From assembly GCF_000247815.1 (NCBI RefSeq), contig NC_021673.1:109826898-109890897 (forward strand): a DNA stretch of 64,000 bases. Reading direction: 5' to 3'. Below, piece after piece: positions 26,301-40,400 of this stretch. Under the pieces are notes generated by a model. The model was given only the letters and a program-made list of their open reading frames with translations, searched no databases and had not been told where the DNA came from. The translations under genes were made by a program, and so were the position numbers. Origin of the DNA: Ficedula albicollis (lineage: Eukaryota > Chordata > Aves > Passeriformes > Muscicapidae). Position 1 is the stretch's first letter. Each line of letters starts with the position of its first letter.

Positions 26301-28441
26301 TATTCACAGGGTATTCTGAGATGATCCTTCCATAAGGATGATTGAGTCCATGTGTTAGGTAAATAGCCCTCAGGGTGACTGAAGTCACAACCTTTGTGCT
26401 CCTAGCACCATACTCTAACCAACTGAGCAAATCTCAGGGTAGAAACACATTTAGAGAAGGAAATCTACAAGATAAGACCTCTAAAAAAATCTGCACCCAA
26501 GATGTTTTCCTTTTACCTCACTTACCTTGGTTTGGTTGCATATTCATGTTTGGTCTGGGCCCATAGTTGCCCATTGGCTGACCCTGGCTCATTGTCATCT
26601 GATTCTGCACTGGCATGCTCTGTGATGATGGCACTGAGTGATTATAGCCACCCATGGACCCATGGCTACTTGAAGGCATATTCATGGAACTGTTTGTCAT
26701 ATTGAGTTGATTAGGTCCAGGTCCTTGCATAGGCATATGGTTGGGTCCTTCAGAAAGAAAAACAGGGAAAAAAGTTGCACATTAAGCAGCATAAAAGCAA
26801 GTGAAAATAGTCATACTGAATTACAAAACTGAACAGAAGTCATTAAACACAATTACATGAAAATACATTTAAAATACAGTTTGCATTATCACATAGCTAA
26901 TCTTTTATCCATACTCTACACAAAACTAGTCTTTTTAGTACTTGCATAACACAGCCTGAATTTCATTCTGAATGGCACATGACCAGTGTAACAGACAGCT
27001 TGGTAACTCCATCAGAGCTGTAATTGTTACAATGGCTGTAACATTTCTGTGTATTCAAACAACCCATGCTAGACAATTTTTTGAAACTAACAATTATTGT
27101 TATTTTAAATGCAAGCAGTATTAACATGGCATAATTACATAGAATCATAGAAACATTTTGTTTGGAAAAGACTACTAAGATTGTCAAGTCCAACAACAAA
27201 TTTAACACTGCCAAGTCCACCACTAAATGCTAACTTAGGCTAACTTTTATTCAAAGGATTATACATTTCCCCATAGAAGAAAGAGGTGACAGGCACTGAC
27301 TGCACGGATCACTGATATAACAGCAAAGGCTTTTATAGAAAACCTGTGAGCCAAACTGATTCTTCTACAGAGCTGCTTTAACACCCCTGTAGATAAAAAT
27401 CTAACCAAAAGTTAGACAAGAAGACAACTCCTGAGTTTATCTCCTGAGATGGGAATGAGAACAAATCTTTGTGGTAAGATATCAAGACTTTTTTTTATAC
27501 TTCAATCATGACTTTTTTGTAAGAATGACATGTAAATGGAAAGCATTTAGTGACCTATGTTAGTAAACACATCACCTTTCTGTGCATAAGAACAACCTTC
27601 GAAATCAGAGAAAGATGTGAAAAAAGGAACAAAGGGAAAACGTTACAGACAATGTGCTGCATCTTTTCTACTAGCAAGTAAGGTGGAAAATCTCAACACA
27701 ACAGAAAATCAATGCTTTTGATTTCCGATGGACCTAGAATTGCAGTGACTCTGATAGTATTAAACAATGTAGAATAAAAATTGCTGGCGAATTATTTAAC
27801 ATTTTTTATCATATTCTATATAGCCAATATTCTGCGACTGTATTTGCAGATTACTAGAGTGGGGGATGATGACTTGATTATCAGTTCAACTTGTGAAGAT
27901 GCAAAGGAAAAGCAACTTGTTCATACAACCGTGAGCCAACATCATCTTTTCACCTTTTATTTCCCTTCTTCCTGACAACAAAGGTTGAATTTGGATTATT
28001 CTCTGGATTCAATCTACTCTCAATGGGTATTTTAAAAAGTATGACATTACAATACCACCTGGTCAGTTTACTCATTACTTTAGGTAGAACAGGTGAACAG
28101 CTGCTAGAACTAAAATTAATAAGAGGTGGGACTGGATATAATTATGACAAGTAAAAAATGTAGATGAAATGCATGGATTATGCCCATGACAAGCAGCACA
28201 TGAAGACCTCATGAAAATATGTACAACCAGAGGACATGACAGACCAGGTCAACTGTAAACAAGGCAAATGTGGATATGTGCAAGTTTCACCAAGAAGATG
28301 CTGCTGTTGCTAAACATGTCACAGGTTTTTAGTTAAGCTACAAAGTCTAAGAAGAGGAATCTAAAGGAAACTGCACTAGTAGAGCTGTAGGAAGGTATTG
28401 ATTTGTTTACATATTTCCCAGTAAAAATTTTTAAAAACACA

Positions 28442-28472
<31 letters not shown>

Positions 28473-31400
28473 TCTCCTCTGCCTTAGGAAGTAAACAGCT
28501 CCTAAGTCCCTGGCTAATGAAAAAACTGCACTAATCTACCGTAGAATGAAGGCAAAAGTAAGGGCACAGCTGCACACAAGGTCACAGAGACAATACTAAC
28601 TGACTGAAACAAAAAGATGCAGAAGAAAAAGATAACGATAAATGAACATGGCTACTAAAGCCAAAGTGAAGAAACAGAGAATCTAAGTTTAAAAATGTGT
28701 TTATCCTCTTGCCCTTTTTAAGACACCCTACTGAAATAAACACAAATCTACTTTGTCAAGGAAAGTGTAAAAGCTGAAAAAGATAATCAAACATGCAGTT
28801 CAGCATTCCTGCAAATCAAGGTGGGCAGAGATTGCTGAAATGTACAAAGGCAGGTCCACCAACAAACGGAGAAAAAGTAGTTCAGTGAATAGGATTATGC
28901 CCACAAGAGTACTACAGATGCCCATAACTGCCCCTCTTCAATTCAGCACTGCCTAATCCTGTAATAATGAGAACATGGAAACAGTTTAATTATGAAAAAG
29001 TGAGCTTGTCTCTAACCATGAGCTCAGTCATGAATGTGCTCTTAGGTGAAGTAAAGCTTCCTACTGTAGTGCCAAGAAACTATTGCAGAGATGCTAGAAG
29101 ACTACTTTCCTAATGAAAGGAAGGAATATACAGTATTAGTGTCAGAAAGTTAGGGCCTGGGAGTGGTTCTGTTTCTTTCTGATTAAAGGAAGACATTATC
29201 AATGACAGATTTCAGAGAGTTAGGCAAGCACACAGGGGAGCAAGTTTTAAAAACTGGTAAAGTAAGAAGTAAAATGAGGAAGGCAAAAATCATTGCAAGA
29301 GGTAACTTGAAAAAATAAAAAAAACTTCTCTAAAAGGCTGGTTTACAATTCATGTTTGAGGCAGCACTAAAACAGCAGAGAACACTCGTAAGAAAAGCTG
29401 TCATATGAAATGCGAGGTGTATTTTGTATTTTCTATGGTCAAAATCTGGGAGTTTGCTAGTGAGAAGCTAGAAAACAAAGACAGAGAAAAAGCTAAGACC
29501 ACAGGATCAAAAACCTTGCAAATGAAAAATAATAAAACCACACTTTACATAGAATTTTTTTTTAGTTTGTCAAAACACTTCATGGAGTTCTCTTGCATGT
29601 AAGGACAAAAAATTGATTTTCTTTTTTTATATGGATAAATGAAATAGAAAGAAGAGAATATGAATGAACTGGGAGTGAATTAATGAGGCATGAAGTATGT
29701 ATCTCCACTTTAAAATAACTGCTTTAAATGCTGTACTTAGATATATACACTTATAATTAGATTCGGTTACAATGAAGTTAGCAGAGTAACTATCTATCCT
29801 GAGTATAAACAGAAGCACTTTTTCTTCTTAACCACCTCTGCACAGCACCTTACCTCCAAGAAGCTGTAATCCAAACTAAATACATTTGAGACTACATTTG
29901 CAGACAGGAAGAAGATTCTGAGAGAACTTCTTTGGAACACACAAACACCTGTGCTGTGGTTTAGAAATGCTATTCCCCAATTTACCATTTCCACTAAAAC
30001 ACCCTGAACCACACACCACTTTGCTCGCTCCCCTGTATCCATCCCCTTTCCTGTGCTGGGCTGGAGAAGAGAACCAAAGGCACAAAAAGCAAAGATTACA
30101 AGTTGAGATAAGAACAATTTACTGGAAACAGCAATGAAACAAGAAAAAGAACAGTAATAGCAACAGTATTAACTACAGTGTACAAGATGCAAAGGATTCA
30201 CAGGCAATTGCTCACTACCCAGAACCCCCAACAATATCCTGCAGGTCAGAATAACCTCCAGCTCTACGGCCTCCTCCTGGCTACTGCAAAAACTAACCTT
30301 GTTCTGGCTGGAACCAGGACAACTTGTTATTCAGGAAGGTCACCTACCAGTGCCACGACAAAGGTCAGAGACCCCTACAGCTAGTCTTACATTTCAATTT
30401 TTTACATGTGAGAAAACAACCTCAAGAAATCAGGAAGACAACTTGCCTCCAGCATATCTTATTTCATCATCTCCTTCCAAATCCAGATCACCCTTACTTT
30501 CCATCACATAAACTCAGTCAAAGTAACTCTTCAGACAGCAATTTTTTTCAGCTAAAAACCACAACCTGTCACAGGTACAGATAACACTCAAGTGCATCAC
30601 CAGCTGAAGAAGGTTTGTCATGACTGTCAGGACTGGCAAAAGAACACAGACACATATTTCCTGAAATAGGGGCAACGATGCAGTGTGCAGTCCAAATTCC
30701 ACTCTTCCATGCAGGAACAGTGTCCAAATTTATAAGCTATTGAAAACTCAATTTTGCCATGTCCTTTCAATTTGCCAAGTTACAGATCGTAAGTTTTGAG
30801 CAGATCCAAACACAATAATGGACCTATTTATATTTCAAAATATTTATGAAATTTTCTGTTTAAGCCTGCTAGCATGTATCTGTTTCCACATTGATTTTTT
30901 TTATAATTAAATTATTAAATTCCCAAATCTCCTCTGGGAATTCAAGGAGTTCTCCACAGAACAGAGAACAGGAACAAGAAAAAGAACAGTAATAGCAACA
31001 GTATTAACTACAGTGTACAAGATGCAAAGGATTCACAGGCAATTGCTCACTACCCAGAACCCCCAACAATATCCTGCAGGTCAGAATAACCTCCAGCTCT
31101 ACGGCCTCCTCCTGGCTACTGCAAAAACTAACCTTGTTCTGGCTGGAACCAGGACAACTTGTTATTCAGGAAGGTCACCTACCAGTGCCACGACAAAGGT
31201 CAGAGACCCCTACAGCTAGTCTTACATTTCAATTTTTTACATGTGAGAAAACAACCTCAAGAAATCAGGAAGACAACTTGCCTCCAGCATATCTTATTTC
31301 ATCATCTCCTTCCAAATCCAGATCACCCTTACTTTCCATCACATAAACTCAGTCAAAGTAACTCTTCAGACAGCAATTTTTTTCAGCTAAAAACCACAAC

Positions 31401-34400
31401 CTGTCACAGGTACAGATAACACTCAAGTGCATCACCAGCTGAAGAAGGTTTGTCATGACTGTCAGGACTGGCAAAAGAACACAGACACATATTTGTCAGG
31501 GGATGCAATTAAGGACCTCAGCAGCACTTCAGGTTCTGTATTAACCAAGACACAGGTACAAGAAAAATCATCCTTTGCCCTTCAGGCAATGGAACAGATC
31601 TATAGCAGAACTTTAAAATTACTGATGGCCTGATGATCACTAGGCAGTTCTTCTAATCCTCTCATCAACCCTTCTCTTCTGGCCATACTCAGGTCTGTGG
31701 AAGCCCCTGCTCAGGTAATACCTGAAATCCTTAGCTGGCATATTTAAAAGCCTGCATTTTATTTTTTCCAGGCTGGTCAACTGATGTCAGACTTGGATTC
31801 TCTCAGTTTAAGATTAGTGACTTTACTCCTTTTATAAGATCATCTCTACAGATATTTAAGATTTTGTATCTGGTTTTCAGAGTAAGTGCCCTAAAACCAG
31901 AAAGCAAATACATACACTGCAGAAATTATTAGAAATATATCTCTGTGAAATAGAGAAAGGCTCACAAGCAGGTAAACTAACACACACTTGAAAAGATGTG
32001 TGTAATTCAGCTTAACAAGATGATTCCGTTTCCCTTTTTCCAATGTCTACCTATGAAAGGATTTTAGCATGCCTTTCTGATATTAAGAGATGCCCTCATC
32101 CTAAAGCTGTCTATCTTTACATCCTCAGAGAAAACTTCAAACTGAGAAGGAGAGAACAGACATTCAAGAAAGAGAGTATGTTGGAGGAAAGGCTAAATTA
32201 AAGCTTAGTTGGAAACTGTATTTAAGTATCTGTCTAGGTGAATACCAAAACAAAGCTATTTACCTTTCACATATTTTCCTAAGAGCTCTTTTCTTATTCT
32301 ATCTAATTACAAAATATGTATGTTTAAGGAGTGACTTTTCTCCCCCGTGGCTCTGCAGTGAAGTCATTATGCTCACAATTGTGACTTAGTAATCCTTCTC
32401 CTTGGAAAAGATCACTACAATAACAATAATATGATTACACTTGAGGGTCAAAGAGACTGATTTTTGAGAGGCAACGCTACTCTCCATGGGAACTGATGGA
32501 TTTTAGATGGATAAAGGACACCATGATCAGAATATCTCTGCCCTACTTAGGGAGCAGCATATATTGCTCTTTACACTTCCAAATGCAGACCATGATCAAC
32601 ATGTATGATGAAACTAACTTCTCTAGATCTTTTATTGTACTTCTTACACGTGGCCTCTGGAGGCTATTCAAGCTACTCTTTCAGAAAAAAAGGCAATTAT
32701 CAAGTCCATTTTATCAAGATTTGCACAGAAATTAGAGCCTACAGCACCTGTCATATTTTTTGTTTTGTATTAAGTTTTGTATAGTTATTACTGTGTTTGC
32801 TGTCAGGAAGGTTATCCTTGACACCAGTGAGAGATGAATTTTCAAAGATCCTTTGACAGTAGTTCCCTTTCTTGAAAGTATCAATACCTTGAGGAGCTTT
32901 TGTATGAAAAGTTCCTCCATAACCAAAATAAAAAAAAAAATAAAAAAAATAAAAAAAGAAGTGATCCTGAACAAAAGCAAACCTGGGAATGCAATTTTAA
33001 GCTGAAAGCCATTTCACATGAAATAGACAGTATGATTTTACAAGTGGAAATTCAGGAAAATAGCCTCTATATAAAGAAGCATGCTCTTCCATTGCCTACT
33101 CTACTCTGATCTGACTGCTAAAGGGAATAGTTACCCAGAAGCCAGTATTGGTAGGTACAACGTGGAATTTTATCATCCTCTTTCTCTGCTTTCTTTTTGT
33201 CTTCCCAAGTACTTTTCTTTTTATTACAAAACAGGATGGCATAAAAACTGACTTAAAATTTACACCTAGAACAATAATCTGGAGGCCATTTCTTTACAAA
33301 TCCCTTACGATCCTTTACATCTTCAATAATAAAGAACACAGGAGATTAGTGGAAGCTGTATAAAAGCAATCCTTTTTTCTTTTAAACATTTACCCAAATC
33401 AGAAACAGCCTCTTTCATATGTATCTATTTTATTATTATCTAATTATTTAGCTACAATGATTTCACATTATCTTTTTATGGAAGGATTTGTGTTCGCTCA
33501 GCCACAGGCCAATACCTTTCCCCAGTAAGCCCTCTAAAGCCAGCTGTACTGCATGGTTTCAAACAGACTAAATTTAGCCAGTTCTGTTCATCAGAGGAAT
33601 GCTGTGTGTCAGCTACATCAAAGCCCAAGGGCAGCCTGATAAACACTGAATACAGGTCACGTAGCTCTGTAGCTAACAAACTCTAAGAGAGCTTGTACTC
33701 GGGGGCATTCAAAGCAGTTTTGTCATCAACAATCTAGTATCCCTTGAGCCCCCATGTCGTTTCAGTTGCCAGGCAACGCTGGTGTTAATGTCTTAGAGGA
33801 GAAAAACTTACCAGGCATCTGGCCGTTCATCTGGTTCTGCATGTGTGGTGCAGGAGGGCCCCCACCTACCATACCATCTGAAGACATGTTGTGCGAGCGC
33901 GGCGGTGGGGGAGGGCCGCTCTGACTCATCCCGCCCGGACCCATAGGCATATTCTGTGTGGGTGGCTGAAAGGAGACAGTTTAGTCAAACACCAGAAGCA
34001 GTTAGTCTGACAAATATATTATATGTACATACGGTACAGCACTTGCCTATATTGTTCAACGGCGTATGAAAGAAAGCGCTGAAACACATTTCTTTCTCTA
34101 TCTGATATGTTTAACTCCTCCCAACATTAATTCTGGCAAAACGTTTAACATTTTAATCAATTTTACATGAAGTATTACATGCAGACAACACCACAGCACC
34201 TTTGAGCACCACTTTAAAATAAAAAAGAACACAAATCAATGCCTCATTAAAAAATTACATCTGAACAGTTTATGACTGCTGAAGTCACTCCCTCACACAC
34301 ACACAAAAGCTTTCATTCAACAGAGAAATAAGTCTTCACTGTAATTCTCTCACATCCATAATTTGTTGCTGTTAACAGACCTTGCACTGGGACAAAACAG

Positions 34401-37400
34401 GTACAACATGAGATGAAAGCCTCTGAATGCTCATAGACCAACAAAAAATTTGCACCTGGGTGTGGTAAAATGCGAGCGATCTCTTCCCCACTCTCCCCCA
34501 AAGCGATGAAGGCCTAGTTCATAATTCTGTGCCAAACACCCCCTACAGACTGGAAGCACATTAGTGCTGGCCTCCAAAGGTCCAGAGACAGCTGCCTAGA
34601 AAGGATGTTTTTGGCAAATTTCCTAATGAAATTGTGAGGAAAATAACTGAATAACCTTGAGAGTTCAGAAAGGGAGAGAAAGAAAAACAATAAATACAAG
34701 GGGGAATTTACTGGTAGGTTCTACTCATGGCAATGTAAGGAGACACAGACACTGCTAGTAGCCAGCTTTGTTTTCCTACTAAAAACACCTGTGAGACTCC
34801 ACGATCCTCCTCACATACCTTAGCCAAGCACTTTCAGGGGAGTAAAAACCATCTCAGTGAGAGCAAATTCCTGGCTCTCTGGCTTTTGAGGACTCTGTCT
34901 ACAGGTTATAACTATTCATGAAAAACCCTCCCCATGAGACAACCACGTGTGTGTTTTTCAACATGTCTCCTCACAGACAGAACCAAGGGGGTAAACCCTA
35001 AACTCCTGTCCAGCCCAGTCTCCACTTATGCCTACACTATTCATGAGGTTCATAAAGACAAAATAAAACACAGTAGTAAAGAGTAAGGCTTTCCCAGTGA
35101 GTCTATGTTGGAGGTGGTAACAGCAGGGTAATAGAGACACACAGACTCATTCACTTGCCAGGGAGGGAACAGTAGTAATCAGAGACAGACACATTCACTT
35201 GCCAGGGAGGGAACAGTAGTAATTTATTGTCTCAACATTTCTTCAAATACCTCAAGCAGGTACTATTTTCCCTGCAGTACTTTAAAGAATTCCTTAGGAA
35301 ATTAGTGAAGGTTTGTTTTTTTTTTCAGCAGGAAGAAGGAAGGAGATGAAAAAAAATATAAGCAAGTAGGCAGCTTCTCTTACTAAATTCCTTTCATTCC
35401 TACATGATGAAGAGAATGACATTCTATAAGAAAGTTCCTTCCTCAGCCTATGGCAGAAGTGACAGGAGGTGAAGAAGGTAGGAGTGAAAGACAGCTCTAC
35501 CCTCTGAACACTGTGACTGAAATGCTGCTCCGTTTTGCTTGTTCTTCCTCCACTAGTGAGCAACCAAGGCAAGTCTGCTTCACCTCAGTTAAGTCTTCCA
35601 TCCCTTCACCTGCAAAACTCACTACCATCCTAATTCTGCATCTAACAGAATCTAACAAATTATCTAAAACTAATACACACAGAAACAAACAAAGAAAGAA
35701 AACAAACAGACCATTTTCATTTTTATTTGGAAAGTATGTTCAGGAATACTAGCAAAACCACCACACTTGGTAACCTCCACATGAACAGCTAGAGCTCAGA
35801 GCCCGCCCCTCATCAGCCTCAGAGTAGTCCCATGCCAGCAAACTGAGAGCAAAGTCAAATATCATCCAAGTTGAAATAGTTTTAGAATTAAAATTAACTT
35901 CTTCAATTCCAAGCATAAAACATTAGAAAGTCTAATGAAGTACTAAAGAAGATTAGTTCATACCTAGGTTTTAGCTATCCTGCATATACTATTTTACAAA
36001 CAGGGGCATGCCCTTATCTGTGGAAAGATGGACAAAAAAGCTCCAAGGATTATTTAGACAAAACCATACATATTCCAACTCTACTTAGTCTTAGAGAAGA
36101 AAAAAGTGTTTAAGAACTTCAGAGACAAAAACATTCAAGAGACTTCACAAACCACAGGGAATTAAGACAATTGACAGAGCAACTAAAAACACTCAAAAAG
36201 GTAACATCAGAAAGTAATTCATCAACAGGAGCTTCTGGATATGGAAACAGCCTGAAGACCTGTGTGAATCCGTATCAGATTCTTGAGAATAATGTAAGAA
36301 AAAGGTCCAAGCTGCTAAAAAATTCAATCTTCCATTAAAAGAAACTACCCTATCATATGACTAGAAGGCAGACAAACACTGTACCTCTATTTATTAAAAA
36401 AACAGTAGGACCAATTCTAGGAATTATGGACCTGTGAGCCTTGTTCTCAGAGCTACAGGTAAAATAATGAAAATAATTAAGTATCATAAAATTCCAAGGG
36501 TGATAAAGCTGAGTTAGTAAAGTGTCAATATAGTAAAGTCAAACATTTCTAATTTACTAGAAATTTTTAAAAATATAAATTAAAACACCTAGCTGCATAA
36601 TTAACAAAACTTCGTAACACAAGTTTTCTGACAAAGCCTTTTGGAGCAATATATTGTCCAGTGGCACTGATCAGAAACTGCCCAAAGGGAAGTTCATGAA
36701 GTTCAAAGAGTAAAGGAACATACAGAGGTCTCCTGAAAATATTTTAGCAAATGTAAACGTGTGAAGCTACAGCTACACTACTGAAAATGTGGAAGAAAGA
36801 ATAAGGAGAAGGTGTCAAACGATGTGAATAAATATACGGCAATTACACTGAACTGTAAACCACTTTCCTCAGAAAGAGGAAGCACCTATTGCCATTAATC
36901 CAGAAAAAACTAACAAACAAAAAAGAATTGACCACAATCCAGACAGTTCAGTGCAGAAAAAAAACCCAAACCAAAACAAAAAACTCAAAAAAAGGAACAG
37001 AAAACTCAAAACCCCATAAAATCTATTCATAATACCTGTGGTCACTTTCTGATTATCCTCAGTAATATCCAAAGAGAGGCAGAATATTAAAGAAAAAATG
37101 CCAATGTATTTGATACCATAATACACATTCAAATCGGGCAAAGTAATCTCAAAAAGACACTGCAAAAATAGAAGGATTCTAAAGAGACAATCAGTGATTA
37201 AAAACTTTGAATGCTTACACCTGAAACAGTAAAGACAATCAGTGATTAAAAACTTTGAATGTTTACACCTGAAACAGTAAAAAGGACAGATTTTTTTTTT
37301 TGCATATAAAGGAATATAACATAAGAGGATATGACAGAAATACAATTGAATATATGATACATACAAAAAGTAGATCATCCAATTTATGGCTTAACAAGAA

Positions 37401-40400
37401 AGAAAATCTCAAGAGAATAGTCAGTAAATTGAGGAATAACACTAAACATACAAGACACTCCATAAATCACATAAACCTGAGGTATTCATCAACACAGTAC
37501 GCTAGAACTAAGTTTAAATAAGATTAAGAGATAATTACACATACATATATGCAATAGAAACAGTTATATAGGATATTATAAAGGGTATTTTAAAACAACA
37601 TTACAAGCCTTTTTGTCAGATCATAAACCAATCACTACCTGATAGCAATTAAAATGAAATGTCTCCTGCAGATATAATTATTCCCCAGTGAAATTCCTCC
37701 AGAGTATTTTTCTAGTGGATGCAGACAGAAGAAAACAAGAAAAAATTGTTTTTAAATGGCAACTTCCCGATTTCTATTGGACTTTATCCAGACTTTTACA
37801 GATAACAAACTTCTTTAAATTAACTTTAATTTAAAAACCCTGCAACAGCAAAAAAAAAACCCCACCCAGCTACATAAACGAGATTATTTAACCTTTTTTG
37901 TTCTTTACAGAAGTGAAGAAAATTGACTATCCCCAGGAATATGCACTACATATAGAAAAGACTTTTTTAAATGCAAAATGATCACACAGTATTCAAGAGA
38001 AACAACCCACCCTTTGAGAAAGAAAAGCTTTCAAATGAAACCCAAAATGAACCCTACCCATTAAGCCTATATATGAAGGGTAAAATTATATCCAAACATA
38101 GTTAGATAAACAGAACCAAAGGAAAGGCTACTTCTCTTATTCTGCTGGATGTGTGACAAAAATCACTGCTGATGTTATTCCAATTATGTAATAGCAAATA
38201 CATATTTCACTATCAGTAAAAAGTAAATTAAAGACTTAGAAAATGTTAAGATATAGCTCCACTTGCTAAACACTAACTTCTGGTTCATTTCCCCAAACAC
38301 ACAGATTACACTTATAGCCGCTAAGAGCATTTAAAATTTATCAGAGCATGAAAAAAAATAATTATATGCTACTTAGTGAAACTCTGGAAATCTGAACTAG
38401 AAAAAGACTGAAATTGACCCAACAGTTGAGACAAGAAAAAGAGACACGAAAAAAAATTAAATTTTAACTGACAAACTCCAGAAAACAAAATCTACTAAAT
38501 CCAACAGTTATTTGAAAGCATGCATTAAAGACAACAGCCTCCAGAAAACAAAATCTACTAAATCCAAGTTATTTGAAAGCATGCATTAAAGACAACAGCT
38601 ACACTGCATTTTTAGAGGATTTCCTTTTAAATAATAAAATAATCAAATGCAAGACCCAACAAGAAAATCTTCTAGGGTGGAAATGTGCACCTGAAGATGG
38701 TAGGATTTTTCTGACCACCACCAACAGGTTCAAAGATTTTTTTATGGAACATCTATTTTTATAAAAACTGAGGTCAAATACCAGCTCAGTCAGAAAAACA
38801 AAAACAAAAACCAAGAAAATACTATTAAGCAACTATTAAGCATATTAAAACGCAATATTGCTAATCAATAAAACTAGTGATAGATACTTAAACTACACTG
38901 TCAAAAATACAGTTTTCTTGAAATTCTCTCAGAATAACAACAACCAGCTACAGGAAATGCAAACACAAATAGCCTTTTTTTTTCTTTCCAAGAGAAGCCC
39001 TAACTCAGGATTCAATCAGCCATCTTTGTTTTGCATTCTCAAATACCATTTTCTGCAAAGCAAAACACCCCTTCCCAGGGGGTACTCTGCCCTGCTCATA
39101 TCACATTGCTAATATCATAGGACCTGTCCCAGTCTCAGAGAGCTGTACTCTGTTGATAGGTGCTGATGGCACCTGTGGAGTACTTACTGAAGTGTCAGAC
39201 TGGGAAATAAGATAGTAAAGGAATATGGTTTTGAGACCTGAAAGAGCAGAGATTTAATTGGGTTACAATTCTTCTGCAAGGTACAGGGTATTCTAGTACT
39301 GAGTATCTTAAATGAAAAAATAAAAATCATGTATCAATTCTCAGCTGGTGTAGTATTTGGGGGTAGGAAGGATTTCTACAGGAAAAGCATTTACGATCAT
39401 GTCTAAATAGTGAAGTTAATTATAAATGAAATTTGTGCTCTCACTGTTGGATTACCTGTTGTGATGCCCAGAGTAAGGAATTCTAAATTTAGAATGACAA
39501 CCAGTTTATACATCTTGACTTACACCAGTATTTTCAAAAATCAGAAATTTTGACTTAATATTTGAACAAATGTTAAAATAGTGCATAATATAGTACTTAA
39601 ACATTGTTTAAAGAAGAAATTGGAATCTTTAATTGTTTCAAATTGCGTATGCCACTGCATAAAAATATTTCATTGTCCCAATATTCTTTAACAAACAAAA
39701 TTGAACCCTAAAATATCTGATGTCCTCTTAGCAATAGCTACTCCGATACATAATAAAATAACCCCCAAAAAATGCTTTGAGGGAGCTTTAGGAAAACTAA
39801 AAATTATTTAAATCAGAAATTAAAAACTGCATGAACTCATATGGGTTTATTGTAAGTGACCATGAATAAGTTAACTGTGGATGTTAACTCAGGGATTGCT
39901 GAAATATAGAAACTAGACAACTTCTGAGGTGTTCTATAACTCCCCCATAAAATGCAGCTCCTATCTGTCCTCAGAATCTTGGTGTTCCACGGCCCTTGCC
40001 TCTTTTGCTTCTAAGATGGATTAATGTTTGGTCTGATATTTACAGGTTTTGCTTGCATTTAGTAGCCCAAGAGAAAAAAAAACACGTCTGTTCTAGGTAA
40101 AAGGCTTTATGTAAATTCAACTAAAGCAGAAAGAATCCTGCAGAACCCTCACAGCAAGGCATTTAGGAAAAAGCAAAACCATACAGACTCTGCACCTACA
40201 TTTGCAAACTACTTGGTACAGCCCTCAGGAAACTGCCTACAGTTGAAAAGGTATTTATTGTGCAGATACTGCACTACAGAGAGGCAAATCACATCTTTGA
40301 GTATGAAAGAACTACACTTTAGAGCACATTCCTCATTCAAACCACCAGTGATTTTTACTGATTTCTAAATCAGCCACAAAAGTTCATAGGCAATAGAAGT

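Larger units (their letters stand above)
17424..26525 (-). other. SS18 intron 5 (9102 bp)
   Basis: Contains a plus-strand CR1 copy at 19550-20348 and tandem duplications at 21086-21172, 24181-24370 and 26123-26299. The rest is AT-rich sequence without recognisable features. Confidence 0.85.
26748..33811 (-). other. SS18 intron 4 (7064 bp)
   Basis: Contains a minus-strand CR1 end at 27138-27235, a CA microsatellite at 28437-28472, a solo LTR at 29952-30321, an exact 522-bp duplication (30138-30659 and 30973-31494) and an A-rich run near 32926-32960. The rest is AT-rich without recognisable content. Confidence 0.85.

Noticed and set aside
29794..30117. Retroviral protein remnants in or near the solo LTRs
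   Set aside because: No gag, pol or env motifs appear in any frame next to the LTRs. All elements are solo or truncated LTRs.
30178..31633. Matching pairs of 68-, 70- and 86-codon frames suggesting duplicated small genes
   Set aside because: They lie in the LTR and flank of the 522-bp duplication. The identity reflects DNA duplication, not protein conservation.
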